Source of the DNA: Amycolatopsis sp. FBCC-B4732 | Lineage (GTDB): Bacteria > Actinomycetota > Actinomycetes > Mycobacteriales > Pseudonocardiaceae | Direction of reading: 5' to 3' | Assembly: GCF_023008405.1 (NCBI RefSeq) | Contig: NZ_CP095376.1 | Coordinates: 8,350,501-8,414,500 of the forward strand | Length of the DNA stretch: 64,000 nucleotides | Shown: positions 9,071 to 17,309 of the stretch, in pieces | Numbering within the stretch: the stretch's first letter is position 1 | Layout: every line of letters begins with the position of its first letter | Position numbers and translations under genes: made by a program | The notes under the pieces: model-generated | Seen by the model: only the letters and a program-made list of their open reading frames with translations | Database searches by the model: none | Told to the model about the DNA's origin: nothing

Positions 9071-9136
9071 CGGATCACGCACAGACCTGCGTACCCTGTG
9101 TGATCTCCCGCACAGCGTCGTACCGAGGAGGATTTC

Positions 9137-9313
9137 GTGCAGCTTCCGCTCATCCTCGGACTGGTCGCGCTCGTCCTGGCCGTGGCCGCGCTCGTCGTCG
9201 TCCTCGAGGATCGCCGAGCCGCCAAACGAGCCGCACTCCAGCGGAAAGCCCGGCTAACGCGTCTGGGCGAAGTGGATCCGCTCGCGCCGAGCCGGCTGCA
9301 CGCTGATCGTTGA
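9137..9313 (+). CDS. Small single-pass membrane protein (58 residues)
   Basis: A GTG at 9137 with GAGGAG seven bases upstream opens a 58-residue frame: a hydrophobic helix (LILGLVALVLAVAALVVVL) followed by a basic cytoplasmic tail (EDRRAAKRAALQRKARL). No family is recognised. Its last 60 bases overlap the end of the convergent VanZ-like gene, which lowers confidence, but the ribosome-binding site and the N-out/basic-in layout are convincing. Confidence 0.5.
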   Translation: MQLPLILGLVALVLAVAALVVVLEDRRAAKRAALQRKARLTRLGEVDPLAPSRLHADR

Positions 9314-9898
9314 ACGCCTGCCGCGCAGCAGCGTGAGCAAGAGCGCTCCGAAGACCCAGCCGATGCCGGCGCCGAACGCGTTGTTCATGAGGTCGTCGAC
9401 GTCGAAGATGCGGTAGACGTGCGGCGCCGTGCCGAAGTTCGCCGTGACCTGCGTGATCTCGATGAGCAGTGAGGCCGCGAAGCCGATCAGGGTCGTGCCG
9501 ATCAGACCGCGGCGCCACAGGATCCGGGCGAACACCCCCAGCGGCACGAACAGCAGCACGTTCAGGCACGCCTGCTGGAACGTCTGCGTCGTGAACCACT
9601 GCGACAGCGGCTCCCCGTGCTTCAGCAGCTCCGTGTGGATGTCAGTGATCCACTGGAACGGGTGCAGCTGCACCGTCTGCGCCAGCCGGCGGGTGCCGGG
9701 GCCGGGCAGCGGGAGGAAGACGACCGCCAGAGTCATGCACGTGTAGAACAGCACCGCCGCGGTCGTGGCGATGCCGCGCAGGCGCAGGCCGCCGTAGCGG
9801 GCGAGCTGGGTGAGCAGCTGCGGCACCAGCACCACGGTCCACAGCGCCAAGAAGCCGATGAAGCCGTACTGCAGGGCCGTGACCTGTGCGTTCGTCAT
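9254..9898 (-). CDS. VanZ-like membrane protein
   Basis: A 214-residue polytopic protein with about five hydrophobic segments and the VanZ core: NVLLFVPLGVFARIL, then IEITQVTANFGTAPHVYRIFDVDDLMNNAFGAGIG, where acidic residues follow a membrane helix. VanZ confers low-level teicoplanin resistance in enterococci; chromosomal members in actinobacteria are uncharacterised envelope proteins. The ATG at 9898 is chosen over an open extension to 10144, which is compositionally a shadow. It diverges from the dehydrogenase at 10122. Confidence 0.85.
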   Translation of the reverse strand: MTNAQVTALQYGFIGFLALWTVVLVPQLLTQLARYGGLRLRGIATTAAVLFYTCMTLAVVFLPLPGPGTRRLAQTVQLHPFQWITDIHTELLKHGEPLSQWFTTQTFQQACLNVLLFVPLGVFARILWRRGLIGTTLIGFAASLLIEITQVTANFGTAPHVYRIFDVDDLMNNAFGAGIGWVFGALLLTLLRGRRSTISVQPARRERIHFAQTR

Positions 9899-10121
9899 GC
9901 CGTCGACGTTATGGATCTTGACCCTCGCGGCGCTTCGGTCGAAGAGCCGGACGGCCCGGACCGCCATCGGCCACTTGGCCGACCCCGTTACGGGCCGATC
10001 GGCCGGGTGTCGGACGTGGCCGAAGTCATTCAGGGATAACCGGATGCGTCTTGCGCCGACCCGGGAATGCCAACGACGCTTCGCACGTCGGAGTGTTGTG
10101 CGGGCAACGAAAGGAACGCTC

Positions 10122-11201
10122 ATGGCACCGATCCGGGTCGGCATCGTCGGGCTCAGCGCGAACGGCGGCTGGGCCGCGACCGCGCACGTGCCCGCGCTGG
10201 CCGCGGTCGAGGGCTACGAGCTGCGCGCGCTCAGCGGGAGCAGCGCCGAGTCGGCGCGGGTGGCCGGGGAGAAGTACGGCGTGCCGCTGACCTTCGGCGA
10301 CGCCGGGGAACTCGCCCGGCACCCGGAGGTCGACCTGGTCGTCGTGGCGGTGAAGGTGTCCGAGCACCGGGCGCTCATCGAGCCCGCGCTGGCCGCGGGC
10401 AAGCAGGTGCTGAGCGAGTGGCCGCTGGGCGTCGGCCTGGCCGAAACGCGGGCGCTCGCCGAAGCCGCGAAGACCGGGCAGACCGCCGTCGGTCTGCAGG
10501 GGCGGTCCGCGCCGGCGTTGCGCTACCTGCGTGACCTCATCAAGGACGGCTACGTCGGCCGCGTGCTTTCGACGTCGCTGATCGCTTCGGGCGCGAACTG
10601 GGGGCCGAGCGTCCGCGCCGGGCGGGACTACCAGCTGCACCCCGAGGGTGGGGCCACCATGCTGACCATCCCGTTCGCGCACACCGTCGACGCGCTCGAC
10701 ATGGTGCTCGGCGGCTTCACCGAGCTGTCCGCGACGATGGCGACCGTCCGGTCGCGCGTGCGCGACGAGGTCACCGGCGACTCGGTCGCGATGACCGCGC
10801 CGGACCAGATCGCCGTCACCGGGGTGCTGGCCGGCGGCGCGGTCGCGTCGCTGCACCTGCGCGGCGGGACGTCACCCGTCACGGACTTCCACTGGGAGGT
10901 CAACGGCACCGAGGGCACGCTGGTCGTCGAGGCCGCCGACCCGCTCTTCTGGATCGCGAAGCTGACGCTGCGGGGCAGCCGGACGGGCACGCTGGAGAAG
11001 CTGACCGTGCCGGCGCGCTACGAGCTCCCGCAGCTGGCCGGGCGCAGCGCCGAGCCGTCGTACAACGTCGCGCACGCTTACGCGCGGCACCTCAAGGGCG
11101 ACCTGCCGGACTTCGCGCACGCCGTGCGCGTGCACCGGGTGCTCGACGCCGTCCAGCGGTCCGCCGACACCGGGACGCGGATTCACCCGGACGCAGAGTA
11201 A
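10122..11201 (+). CDS. Gfo/Idh/MocA family dehydrogenase
   Basis: A 359-residue NAD(P)-dependent oxidoreductase. The Rossmann domain begins VGIVGLSANGGWAATAHVPAL, a modified GxGxxG, and contains KVSEHRALIEPALAAGKQVLSEWPLG, the family's EKP-like motif with SEW in place of EKP. The C-terminal alpha/beta domain follows (HPEGGATMLTIPFAHTVDAL). Members oxidise or reduce sugars and cyclitols; in fungi similar forms are galactose-1-dehydrogenase-like. The ATG at 10122 follows AAAGGA at good spacing. No neighbouring sugar genes indicate the substrate. Confidence 0.88.
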   Translation: MAPIRVGIVGLSANGGWAATAHVPALAAVEGYELRALSGSSAESARVAGEKYGVPLTFGDAGELARHPEVDLVVVAVKVSEHRALIEPALAAGKQVLSEWPLGVGLAETRALAEAAKTGQTAVGLQGRSAPALRYLRDLIKDGYVGRVLSTSLIASGANWGPSVRAGRDYQLHPEGGATMLTIPFAHTVDALDMVLGGFTELSATMATVRSRVRDEVTGDSVAMTAPDQIAVTGVLAGGAVASLHLRGGTSPVTDFHWEVNGTEGTLVVEAADPLFWIAKLTLRGSRTGTLEKLTVPARYELPQLAGRSAEPSYNVAHAYARHLKGDLPDFAHAVRVHRVLDAVQRSADTGTRIHPDAE

Positions 11202-11239
11202 CTGTTACCGGCGGTTGTAGCTTTTCCGCCGGGCTCAAC

Positions 11240-11253
11240 TTACTCTCGGGTAA
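11240..11253. promoter_or_regulatory. TTAC-N6-GTAA palindrome on the start codon of a hydrolase gene
   Basis: TTACTCTCGGGTAA ends exactly at the A of the hydrolase ATG. A bound repressor would cover the start of transcription or translation. It is the same motif as the pair before fadE5 and the one before the EtfD-like gene. A shorter perfect palindrome GTAACTGTTAC lies just upstream at about 11198-11208. Confidence 0.65.
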
Positions 11254-12032
11254 TGGACGACGTTGTCTACGACCGTGAGGGCCGGGGCGAGCCGCTGGTC
11301 CTGATCCACGGCATCGGCCACCGCCGTCAGGCCTGGGCGCCGGTGGTCCCGCTGCTCACGCCGCACCGTGACGTCATCGCCGTCGACCTGCCCGGCTTCG
11401 GCGAATCGCCCGAGCCGTCCGGCGGTTACGGCGTCGAACCCGCGCTGGTCATGTTCAAGGAGCTCTTCACCGAGCTGGGTCTCGACCGGCCGCACGTCGC
11501 CGGCAACTCGCTCGGCGGGCTGCTGTCGCTGGCGCTCGGCCAGGCCGGGCTCGTCCGCAGCGTCACGGCGTTGTCGCCGGCCGGGCTGTGGAACCGGCGT
11601 CAGAAGGTGTACGCGATCGCCACGCTCAAAGCGCACCGCGCGCTCGCCCAACGCACCCCGCCGCACGTCGTGCGCCGCATCGCCGCGACGGCCGCCGGGC
11701 GCAAGGCGCTGACCGGGATGATCGTCGGGAAGCCGGCGCTGCTGACCCCGGACGCCGTCGTCGAGGACGCCCACGCGCTCGCGTCCGCGCCCGGCTTCGA
11801 GCCCACCGCCGCCGAGTCTCGCGGGGACTTCCGCTTCACCGGCCCGGTCACCGGCGTCCCGGTGACGATCGCGTGGGCCGCGCACGACCGGATCCTCGCC
11901 CGCCCCCGCGTCGCCGACCTGCGGAAGGTCGCTCCGAACGGGACGTTCCGGTTGCTGCCCGGCTGCGGGCACGTGCCGATGAACGACGACCCGGCACTCG
12001 TCGCGAGGGTGCTGCTCGACGGAAGCCGTTAG
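11253..12032 (+). CDS. Alpha/beta hydrolase
   Basis: A 259-residue alpha/beta-hydrolase. It shows the oxyanion HG (LVLIHGIGHRRQAW), the nucleophile elbow GNSLGG with catalytic Ser, Asp in AWAAHDRIL and His in GCGHVPMNDDP. No signal peptide, so cytosolic. It could be an esterase, lipase or epoxide-type hydrolase. The start codon abuts the TTAC-N6-GTAA palindrome found at fadE5 and the EtfD-like gene, suggesting action on lipid or acyl substrates, but that is inference. No ribosome-binding site is visible, so the mRNA may be nearly leaderless. Confidence 0.9.
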   Translation: MDDVVYDREGRGEPLVLIHGIGHRRQAWAPVVPLLTPHRDVIAVDLPGFGESPEPSGGYGVEPALVMFKELFTELGLDRPHVAGNSLGGLLSLALGQAGLVRSVTALSPAGLWNRRQKVYAIATLKAHRALAQRTPPHVVRRIAATAAGRKALTGMIVGKPALLTPDAVVEDAHALASAPGFEPTAAESRGDFRFTGPVTGVPVTIAWAAHDRILARPRVADLRKVAPNGTFRLLPGCGHVPMNDDPALVARVLLDGSR

Positions 12033-12148
12033 GTGACATTCGCTTTACGTCCGTCTTTTGACCCTGGTAGCTGACTCTTCCGCGAGGCAGAATCCTCCGC
12101 CGTGCGCCCGTTCGGGGACCCTGGGCGCGAATCGGAGGAAGAACACTC

Positions 12149-13840
12149 ATGAGGCTTTCAACCCGGCTCGCGGTGTTCGCCGCGGCCGCGCTGGCGACGA
12201 CGGCGGTGACCACCGCACCCGCGTCCGCGGGCCAGCGCCCGGACCCCACCACCGACGTCCGGATCATCGGGTTCAACGACCTGCACGGCAACCTCGAGCC
12301 GCCGTCCGGCTCCAGCGGCCGGGTCGTGCAGTCGGACGGGACCACAGTGGACGCCGGTGGCGCCGCTTACCTGGCCACGCACGTGAAGCAGCTCCGCGCG
12401 CAGGTGCGCAACTCGTTCGTCGTGTCCGCCGGGGACAACATCGGCGCGTCGCCGGTGGTCTCGGCGCTGTTCCACGACGAGCCGACCGTCGACTTCCTCG
12501 ACATGCTGGGCGTCGACGCGTCCGTCGTCGGCAACCACGAGTTCGACGAAGGCTACAAGGAACTGCAGCGCATGCAGTTCGGCGGCTGCCACCCGACCGA
12601 CGGGTGCCAGTTCGAGAAGACCTTCAAGGGTGCGAAGTTCCCGTTCCTCGGGTCCAATGTGTACTTCACCAACGGCCTGCCCGCGCTGTTGCCGTTCACC
12701 GTCAAGTTCGAGGGCGGCGTGCCGGTCGGCGTCATCGGGGCCACGCTGAAGGACCTGCCGTCCGTCGTCACGCCGGAGGCGATCAAGGGCCTGAAGTTCG
12801 GCGACGAGGTCGAGGCGATCAACCGCACCTCGAACCTGCTCGACTTCTTCGGCGTCAAGGCCCAGGTCGTGCTCATGCACCAGGGTGACGGCACCGAGGT
12901 CGAGGGCCCGAACGACTGCAAGCTGCGCCCCGGCCCGGCCGCCGCGATCGCGGCCGCGGTGACGCCGAAGGTCGACGCGTTCTTCACCGGGCACAGCCAC
13001 CAGCAGTACAACTGCGTGATCAACGACCCGGCGGGCCAGCCGCGGCCGGTCATCCAGGGCTCGTCCTTCGGCCGCCTGCTTTCGGTGGTGGACCTGAAGA
13101 TCAGCACCAAGACGCGGGACGTCGTGCGGTCGCAGACCAAGGCGTTCAACGAGATCGTCACCCGCACGGTCACCCCGGACCCGGCCGTCGCGGCGCTGGT
13201 CGCCGACGCCAAGACGAAGTCGGGCCCGATCGCGAACAAGCAGGTCGGCACCATCACCGCGGACCTGCCGGCGGCGGGCAACGCGGCCGGTGAGTCCCCG
13301 CTCGGCGACGTCATCGCCGACGCGCAGCTCGCGGGCACGCAGTCGAACAACGCCGTCATCGCGATCACCAACCCGGGCGGCATCCGCGCCGACCTGACCT
13401 ACAAGTCGTCCCCGAACAACGAGGGCGACGGCGTGGTGACCTACGGCGAGGCGTTCACCGTCCAGCCGTTCGCGAACATCATGCAGACGATCACGCTGAC
13501 CGGCGCGAACCTGAAGAACGTGCTGGAACAGCAGTGGCAGGGCACGACCACGCGCATCCTGCAGATCTCGAGCTCGGTGCACTACAGCTACTCGGCGTCC
13601 GCGCCGCAGGGCTCGCGGGTTTCGAACATCACCGTGAACGGCACGCCGGTCGACCCGGCGGCGACGTTCCGCGTGTCGGTGAACAACTTCCTCGCCGCCG
13701 GCGGGGACGGGTTCGCCGAGTTCACCAAGGGCACGAACCTGGCCGGCGGACCGGTGGACCTGGACGCGCTGATCGCGTACCTGGGCGCCCACCCGAACCT
13801 GGCCCCGCCCGCGGCGGACCGGATCACCCAGCTGCCGTAG
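12149..13840 (+). CDS. Secreted 5'-nucleotidase / bifunctional metallophosphatase
   Basis: A 563-residue exported enzyme. A signal peptide (about residues 1-30, ending PASAG) precedes a calcineurin-like metal-binding domain with motifs GFNDLHGNLEP, SAGDNIGASP, VGNHEFDEG and FFTGHSHQQYN, which bind the two-metal centre. The C-terminal 5'-nucleotidase domain (about 360-563) includes NPGGIRADL, YGEAFTVQPF and the NNFLAAGGDGFAEF substrate-binding region. It hydrolyses extracellular nucleotides or nucleotide sugars to nucleosides for phosphate scavenging. No membrane anchor is seen at the C-terminus. GGAGGAAG precedes the ATG. Confidence 0.94.
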   Translation: MRLSTRLAVFAAAALATTAVTTAPASAGQRPDPTTDVRIIGFNDLHGNLEPPSGSSGRVVQSDGTTVDAGGAAYLATHVKQLRAQVRNSFVVSAGDNIGASPVVSALFHDEPTVDFLDMLGVDASVVGNHEFDEGYKELQRMQFGGCHPTDGCQFEKTFKGAKFPFLGSNVYFTNGLPALLPFTVKFEGGVPVGVIGATLKDLPSVVTPEAIKGLKFGDEVEAINRTSNLLDFFGVKAQVVLMHQGDGTEVEGPNDCKLRPGPAAAIAAAVTPKVDAFFTGHSHQQYNCVINDPAGQPRPVIQGSSFGRLLSVVDLKISTKTRDVVRSQTKAFNEIVTRTVTPDPAVAALVADAKTKSGPIANKQVGTITADLPAAGNAAGESPLGDVIADAQLAGTQSNNAVIAITNPGGIRADLTYKSSPNNEGDGVVTYGEAFTVQPFANIMQTITLTGANLKNVLEQQWQGTTTRILQISSSVHYSYSASAPQGSRVSNITVNGTPVDPAATFRVSVNNFLAAGGDGFAEFTKGTNLAGGPVDLDALIAYLGAHPNLAPPAADRITQLP

Positions 13841-13877
13841 TCCGGTTCTTCCAAGACTCCGGGTCGACAATGGACCC

Positions 13878-14204
13878 ATGACGACTTGGGAAGACGTCGT
13901 CCGCCTGGCCTCGGCACTGCCCGAGGTCGAGGCGGCGACCTGGTACCGCACGCCCGCGCTGAAGGTGGCGGGCAAGGGGTTCGCGCGGCTGCGCACCGAG
14001 GCCGAGGGCGGCCTGGTCGTGATGTGCGGACTCGACGAGAAGGCCGCGTTGCTGGATTCCGGCGACGCGGCCTTCTTCACGACCCCGCACTACGACGGCT
14101 CCGGTTCGATCATCGTCGACCTCGAGCGGGTCGACGTCGATCAGCTGCGTGAGCTGCTCGAAGAAGCGTGGCGGCGGAAGGCACCGCGCCGGCTGCTCAC
14201 TTGA
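13878..14204 (+). CDS. MmcQ/YjbR family protein
   Basis: A 108-residue single-domain protein of the MmcQ/YjbR type (CyaY-like fold), with the family pattern ALPEVEAATWYRTPALKVAGKGFARL and a C-terminal helix LRELLEEAWRRKAP. Members are called DNA-binding on thin evidence; function is unknown. A -10-like GACAAT lies six bases before the ATG, so the mRNA is probably leaderless. The 3' end overlaps the convergent acetyltransferase by 8 bases. Confidence 0.88.
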   Translation: MTTWEDVVRLASALPEVEAATWYRTPALKVAGKGFARLRTEAEGGLVVMCGLDEKAALLDSGDAAFFTTPHYDGSGSIIVDLERVDVDQLRELLEEAWRRKAPRRLLT

Positions 14205-14727
14205 GTTCGCCGCGCAGCATGCTCATCAGGATCATGTCGTGCCGGGTGCCGTCGGCGGCGACGAACGCTTCGCGGTGGCGGCCGTCTTCGCTGAAGCCGA
14301 CCTTGCGGTAGACGTGGCGCGCGCGTTCGTTCTCCGCGACCACCCAGAGCGTGATCATGTGCAGCCGCATGTGGTTGAAGCCGTAGCGGCACATCAGGCG
14401 CAGCGCCTCGGTGCCGTAGCCGCCGTTGCGGTACTCGGCGTCACCTATGTAGATGTCCAGCTCGGCGTTGCCGACCTCGGGCACGGCGTCCCGGAGGTCG
14501 ACGATGCCGATCAGCTTGCCGTCGGCCTCGATGCCGAGCACGACGAGTTCGTAGTTGTTGACCGGGCGTTCCGCCGCGTGCTTGCGGAGCTGCGCGAGCG
14601 ACCGCGGGTAGCCGGTGTTCATCCACCGGCCGACCTCGGGGTCGCTGCCCCACGGATGGATCCGGTCGGCGTCTTCCGGCTCGAGCGCGCGCAGCCGGAC
14701 CAGGTCACCTTCGAGCATGTCGTTCAT
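14197..14727 (-). CDS. GNAT acetyltransferase (RimJ/RimL-like)
   Basis: A 176-residue GNAT enzyme. It starts LEGDLVRLRALEPEDADRIH, typical of RimJ/RimL-like N-acetyltransferases, and contains the acetyl-CoA loop GDAEYRNGGYGTEALRLM (motif A) and NERARHVYRKVGFSEDGRHR (motif B). It acetylates an amine, possibly a protein N-terminus or an antibiotic; the substrate is unknown. The ATG at 14727 is chosen because homology begins there, though the frame is open to 14826. Confidence 0.88.
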   Translation of the reverse strand: MNDMLEGDLVRLRALEPEDADRIHPWGSDPEVGRWMNTGYPRSLAQLRKHAAERPVNNYELVVLGIEADGKLIGIVDLRDAVPEVGNAELDIYIGDAEYRNGGYGTEALRLMCRYGFNHMRLHMITLWVVAENERARHVYRKVGFSEDGRHREAFVAADGTRHDMILMSMLRGELK

Positions 14728-14813
14728 GGTGCCGGAACCGGCGGCGGGGTTCGCGCGATTTTCGGGTGACCCCGGATCTGCGCGCCGGGTACCCCGATGG
14801 TGGGATATGGCGC

Positions 14814-15464
14814 ATGTCGACCGCATGGCCGTTGCGCCAGGACCCGGAAGCGCCGGTGATCATCGCACTGGCACTGGTCAACGACCCGGACGCGCTGGGG
14901 TTCGTCGTCCTGGACGACGAGGACGACTTCTTCATCAGCGACGGCACCGAGCTGTCCGATGACGTCGTCGTCAACCGCGAGAGCTTCGGCAAGATGTCGC
15001 TGCGCGAAGCCGTCGAACTGCTGCCGCAGCTGGGCGCGCTCGCGGAGGTGCCGATGGGCATGGCCGCCGACTGGGACCCCGAGCGCCGCACGTGGCTGCT
15101 GTCGTCGGTGACCGGTTCCGACGACGAGGACGAGGACATCCGGTTGCTGGCCGAGCGCCGCGCGGCCTGGAAGTTCGAAGGCTCGCCGGACGACGAAGCC
15201 CAGATCAGCAGCGGCCTGACCGAGATCCCGACCGGTCCGCAGCAGCCGGCGCGCGCGGTCCGCCAGGTCGTCCGCGAGCAGGACGGCACGTGGCTGTTCG
15301 TCGGCTTCGAGGTCCCGGAGGCGGAAGACTTCGAGGTCGAAGGCCTGGAGCTGGAGCACGTCGCGAACCTGTACCCGGACGTCCGGACGGTGCTGAAGGC
15401 CGCGCCCGGCCAGGTCTACGACCGCGCCACGCCGGACAGCGAGTGGGAGCTCGTCGAAGGCTGA
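14814..15464 (+). CDS. Conserved hypothetical acidic protein
   Basis: A 216-residue acidic, soluble protein with no signal peptide or membrane helix. Two similar halves may be present, each mixing hydrophobic strands with acidic turns (LGFVVLDDEDDFFISDGTEL; WLFVGFEVPEAEDFEVEGLE). I recognise no catalytic motif. Its composition is normal for the window, so it is likely a lineage-specific native gene. The start at 14814 gives MSTAWPLRQDP and is less certain than the frame. Confidence 0.75.
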   Translation: MSTAWPLRQDPEAPVIIALALVNDPDALGFVVLDDEDDFFISDGTELSDDVVVNRESFGKMSLREAVELLPQLGALAEVPMGMAADWDPERRTWLLSSVTGSDDEDEDIRLLAERRAAWKFEGSPDDEAQISSGLTEIPTGPQQPARAVRQVVREQDGTWLFVGFEVPEAEDFEVEGLELEHVANLYPDVRTVLKAAPGQVYDRATPDSEWELVEG

Positions 15465-15564
15465 GAAAAAAGTCCGGCGCGGTTGTCCAGGCGACGTCCG
15501 CGCCGTTCGTCCTTACAGTGAGAGCCGGCGATCGGCGCCGGTCAGGACTCTGTGAGGAGCAGTC

Positions 15565-15915
15565 ATGCCCCAGTACGCCGCGATCATCTACGCCTCCGAC
15601 GTCGACCCGACCAAGCCCGAGTCCGCGGACATGATGAAGGACTACAACGAGTTCCACGAGGGCGCCCAAGCCGTCATCCGCGGCGGCGCGGCGCTGTACC
15701 CGACGGCCACCGCGACGACGGTCCGCGTCACCGGCGGCAAGGGCGGCGACATCGTCACGAGCGACGGCCCGTACGCGGAGACGAAGGAAGCCCTGACCGG
15801 CTTCTACCTGCTCGAATGCGCCGACCTCGACGAGGCCGTGAAGCGCGCGGCGCAGATCCCGGGCGCGTGGGACGGCGCCATCGAAGTCCGGCCGGTCGTC
15901 GACTTCGGCCAGTGA
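15565..15915 (+). CDS. YciI/DGPF-domain protein
   Basis: A 116-residue protein of the YCII-related (DGPF) family with the signature SDGPYAETKEALTGFYLLEC. DGPF proteins are encoded beside ECF42-type sigma factors and are thought to serve as partners or targets. That is the case here: its stop overlaps the sigma start as GTGA. GAGGAG precedes the ATG. The reaction, if any, is unknown. Confidence 0.9.
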   Translation: MPQYAAIIYASDVDPTKPESADMMKDYNEFHEGAQAVIRGGAALYPTATATTVRVTGGKGGDIVTSDGPYAETKEALTGFYLLECADLDEAVKRAAQIPGAWDGAIEVRPVVDFGQ

Positions 15916-17138
15916 CCGGCGCCGGGGACGCGGTCGCGCGGCTGGTCCGGGACGAGGGCACCCGGGTACTGGCCACGCTGGTCCGCGTCACCGGCAGCGT
16001 CGACCTGGCCGAAGACGCGGTGCAGGACGCCGTCGTGCGCGCCCTCGAGACGTGGCCGCGCGACGGCGTCCCGGCCAACCCCCGCGGCTGGCTCCTGGTG
16101 GCGGCCCGCCGCCGCGCGGTCGACGTCGTCCGCCGCGAAGCGAAGCGCCTCGGGAAGGAGGCGGACGCGATGCCTGCTTTCGACCCGTACCCCGACCCGC
16201 TCTCGGTCCGCGACGACCTGCTGCGGCTGGTGTTCACGTGCTGCCACCCGGCGTTGTCGCTGGACGCCCAGGTGGCGCTGGCGCTGCGGACCCTCGGCGG
16301 GCTGTCGACCGCGGAGGTGGCCCGCGGGCTGCTGGTCCCCGAAGCGACGATGGCGAAGCGCCTGACGCGCGCGAAGCAGAAGATCGCCACCGCCCGGATC
16401 CCGTACCGGGTGCCGTCTCCCGCGGAGTTGCCCCTGCGCCTTTCCGGCGTCGCGGCGACGGTGTACTTGATCTTCAACGAGGGTTACACAGGCCGCGTTT
16501 CACTGCTCGACGAAGCCGTCCGGCTGGCGCGCCTGCTGGCTTCCCTGATGCCGGACGAGCCGACGGCGCTGGGGCTGCTGGCCCTGGTACTGCTGCAGGA
16601 CGCCCGCCGCCCGGCCCGGTTTTCGTCGGGGACGCCGGTGCTGCTGGCCGACCAGGACCGTTCGGCGTGGAACTTCGAGCTGATCAAGGAGGGCGTCGAG
16701 CTGGTGGGCACCGGCCTCCGCCGCACGCCGTCGGCGCCCAACCCGTACGTGGTCCAGGCAGCGATCGCGGCCTGCCACGACCTGTCCCGCTCGTACGCGG
16801 AGACGAACTGGAACGCGGTGATTTCCTGGTACGACGTGTTGCTGTCGGTCCAGGACACCCCGGTGGTGAAGTTGAACCGCGCGGCGGCGGTGGCGGAACG
16901 GGACGGACCGTCGGTGGCACTGGCTTTGGTGGACGGGCTGCCGGATTTGGCGGATTACCCGTGGTGGCACGCTTCGCGCGCGGAGTTGTTGCACCGCATG
17001 GGTTCGCCGTCGGCCGTTGCTGCTTGGGAGCGGGCGGTGGAAACGGGATTGCCCGACGCGCACGCGGCTCAATTGCGAAGCCGGATAGAAAGCGAAAACC
17101 CCGGACAAAACGTCCGGGGTTTCGGTGAGAGCGGATGA
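15912..17138 (+). CDS. ECF sigma factor with C-terminal TPR-like extension (ECF42-like)
   Basis: A 408-residue sigma factor. Region 2 (about 5-75, EDAVQDAVVRALETWPRDG) and region 4 (about 105-165, LSTAEVARGLLVPEATMAKR) are typical ECF domains, followed by a long alpha-helical C-terminal extension with conserved FNEGYTG, DQDRSAWN and PNPYVVQAAIAACH. This layout and the upstream DGPF gene fit group ECF42, which has no classical anti-sigma factor and uses the extension for control. GTG at 15912 overlaps the YciI stop, so the pair is coupled. The last codons contain the hairpin that ends the opposite tRNA transcript. Confidence 0.92.
   Translation: MTGAGDAVARLVRDEGTRVLATLVRVTGSVDLAEDAVQDAVVRALETWPRDGVPANPRGWLLVAARRRAVDVVRREAKRLGKEADAMPAFDPYPDPLSVRDDLLRLVFTCCHPALSLDAQVALALRTLGGLSTAEVARGLLVPEATMAKRLTRAKQKIATARIPYRVPSPAELPLRLSGVAATVYLIFNEGYTGRVSLLDEAVRLARLLASLMPDEPTALGLLALVLLQDARRPARFSSGTPVLLADQDRSAWNFELIKEGVELVGTGLRRTPSAPNPYVVQAAIAACHDLSRSYAETNWNAVISWYDVLLSVQDTPVVKLNRAAAVAERDGPSVALALVDGLPDLADYPWWHASRAELLHRMGSPSAVAAWERAVETGLPDAHAAQLRSRIESENPGQNVRGFGESG
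17096..17122 (-). terminator. Terminator of tRNA-Gly inside the sigma gene 3' end
   Basis: A perfect 11-bp inverted repeat (17096-17106 with 17112-17122, loop AAAAC). On the minus strand it is followed by TTTTCGCTTT, a good intrinsic terminator eight bases past the tRNA-Gly gene. It lies within the last 14 codons of the plus-strand sigma gene and encodes part of its tail. Confidence 0.75.
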
Positions 17139-17200
17139 CGGGAATCGAACCCGCGTATTCAGCTTGGGAAGCTGATGTTCTACCATTGAACTACATCCGC
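17130..17200 (-). tRNA. tRNA-Gly(CCC)
   Basis: The minus strand folds into a complete cloverleaf: a perfect 7-bp acceptor stem (GCGGATG with CATCCGC), D-arm GTTC-AATGGTA-GAAC, anticodon stem TCAGC/GCTGA with loop TTCCCAA (anticodon CCC), and T-arm GCGGG-TTCGATT-CCCGT. The discriminator base is U, as usual for tRNA-Gly. CCA is not encoded. It reads GGG codons. Confidence 0.95.
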
Positions 17201-17309
17201 AGTGCGTCGCCAGCATACACGGCGGCGTGATCCCCTTGTCCAGACCCCTCCTCCTTGACGTCGGCGCCGCAAGTGACAACACTTGTTGTCGACCTCGGAG
17301 GTGAGCGGC

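Noticed and set aside
11198..11208. GTAACTGTTAC as a further TTAC-N6-GTAA operator
   Set aside because: It is palindromic but has the half-sites in the opposite order and different spacing, so it was not counted.
12158..14080. A 640-codon minus-strand open frame
   Set aside because: Shadow of the 5'-nucleotidase gene; no homology seen.
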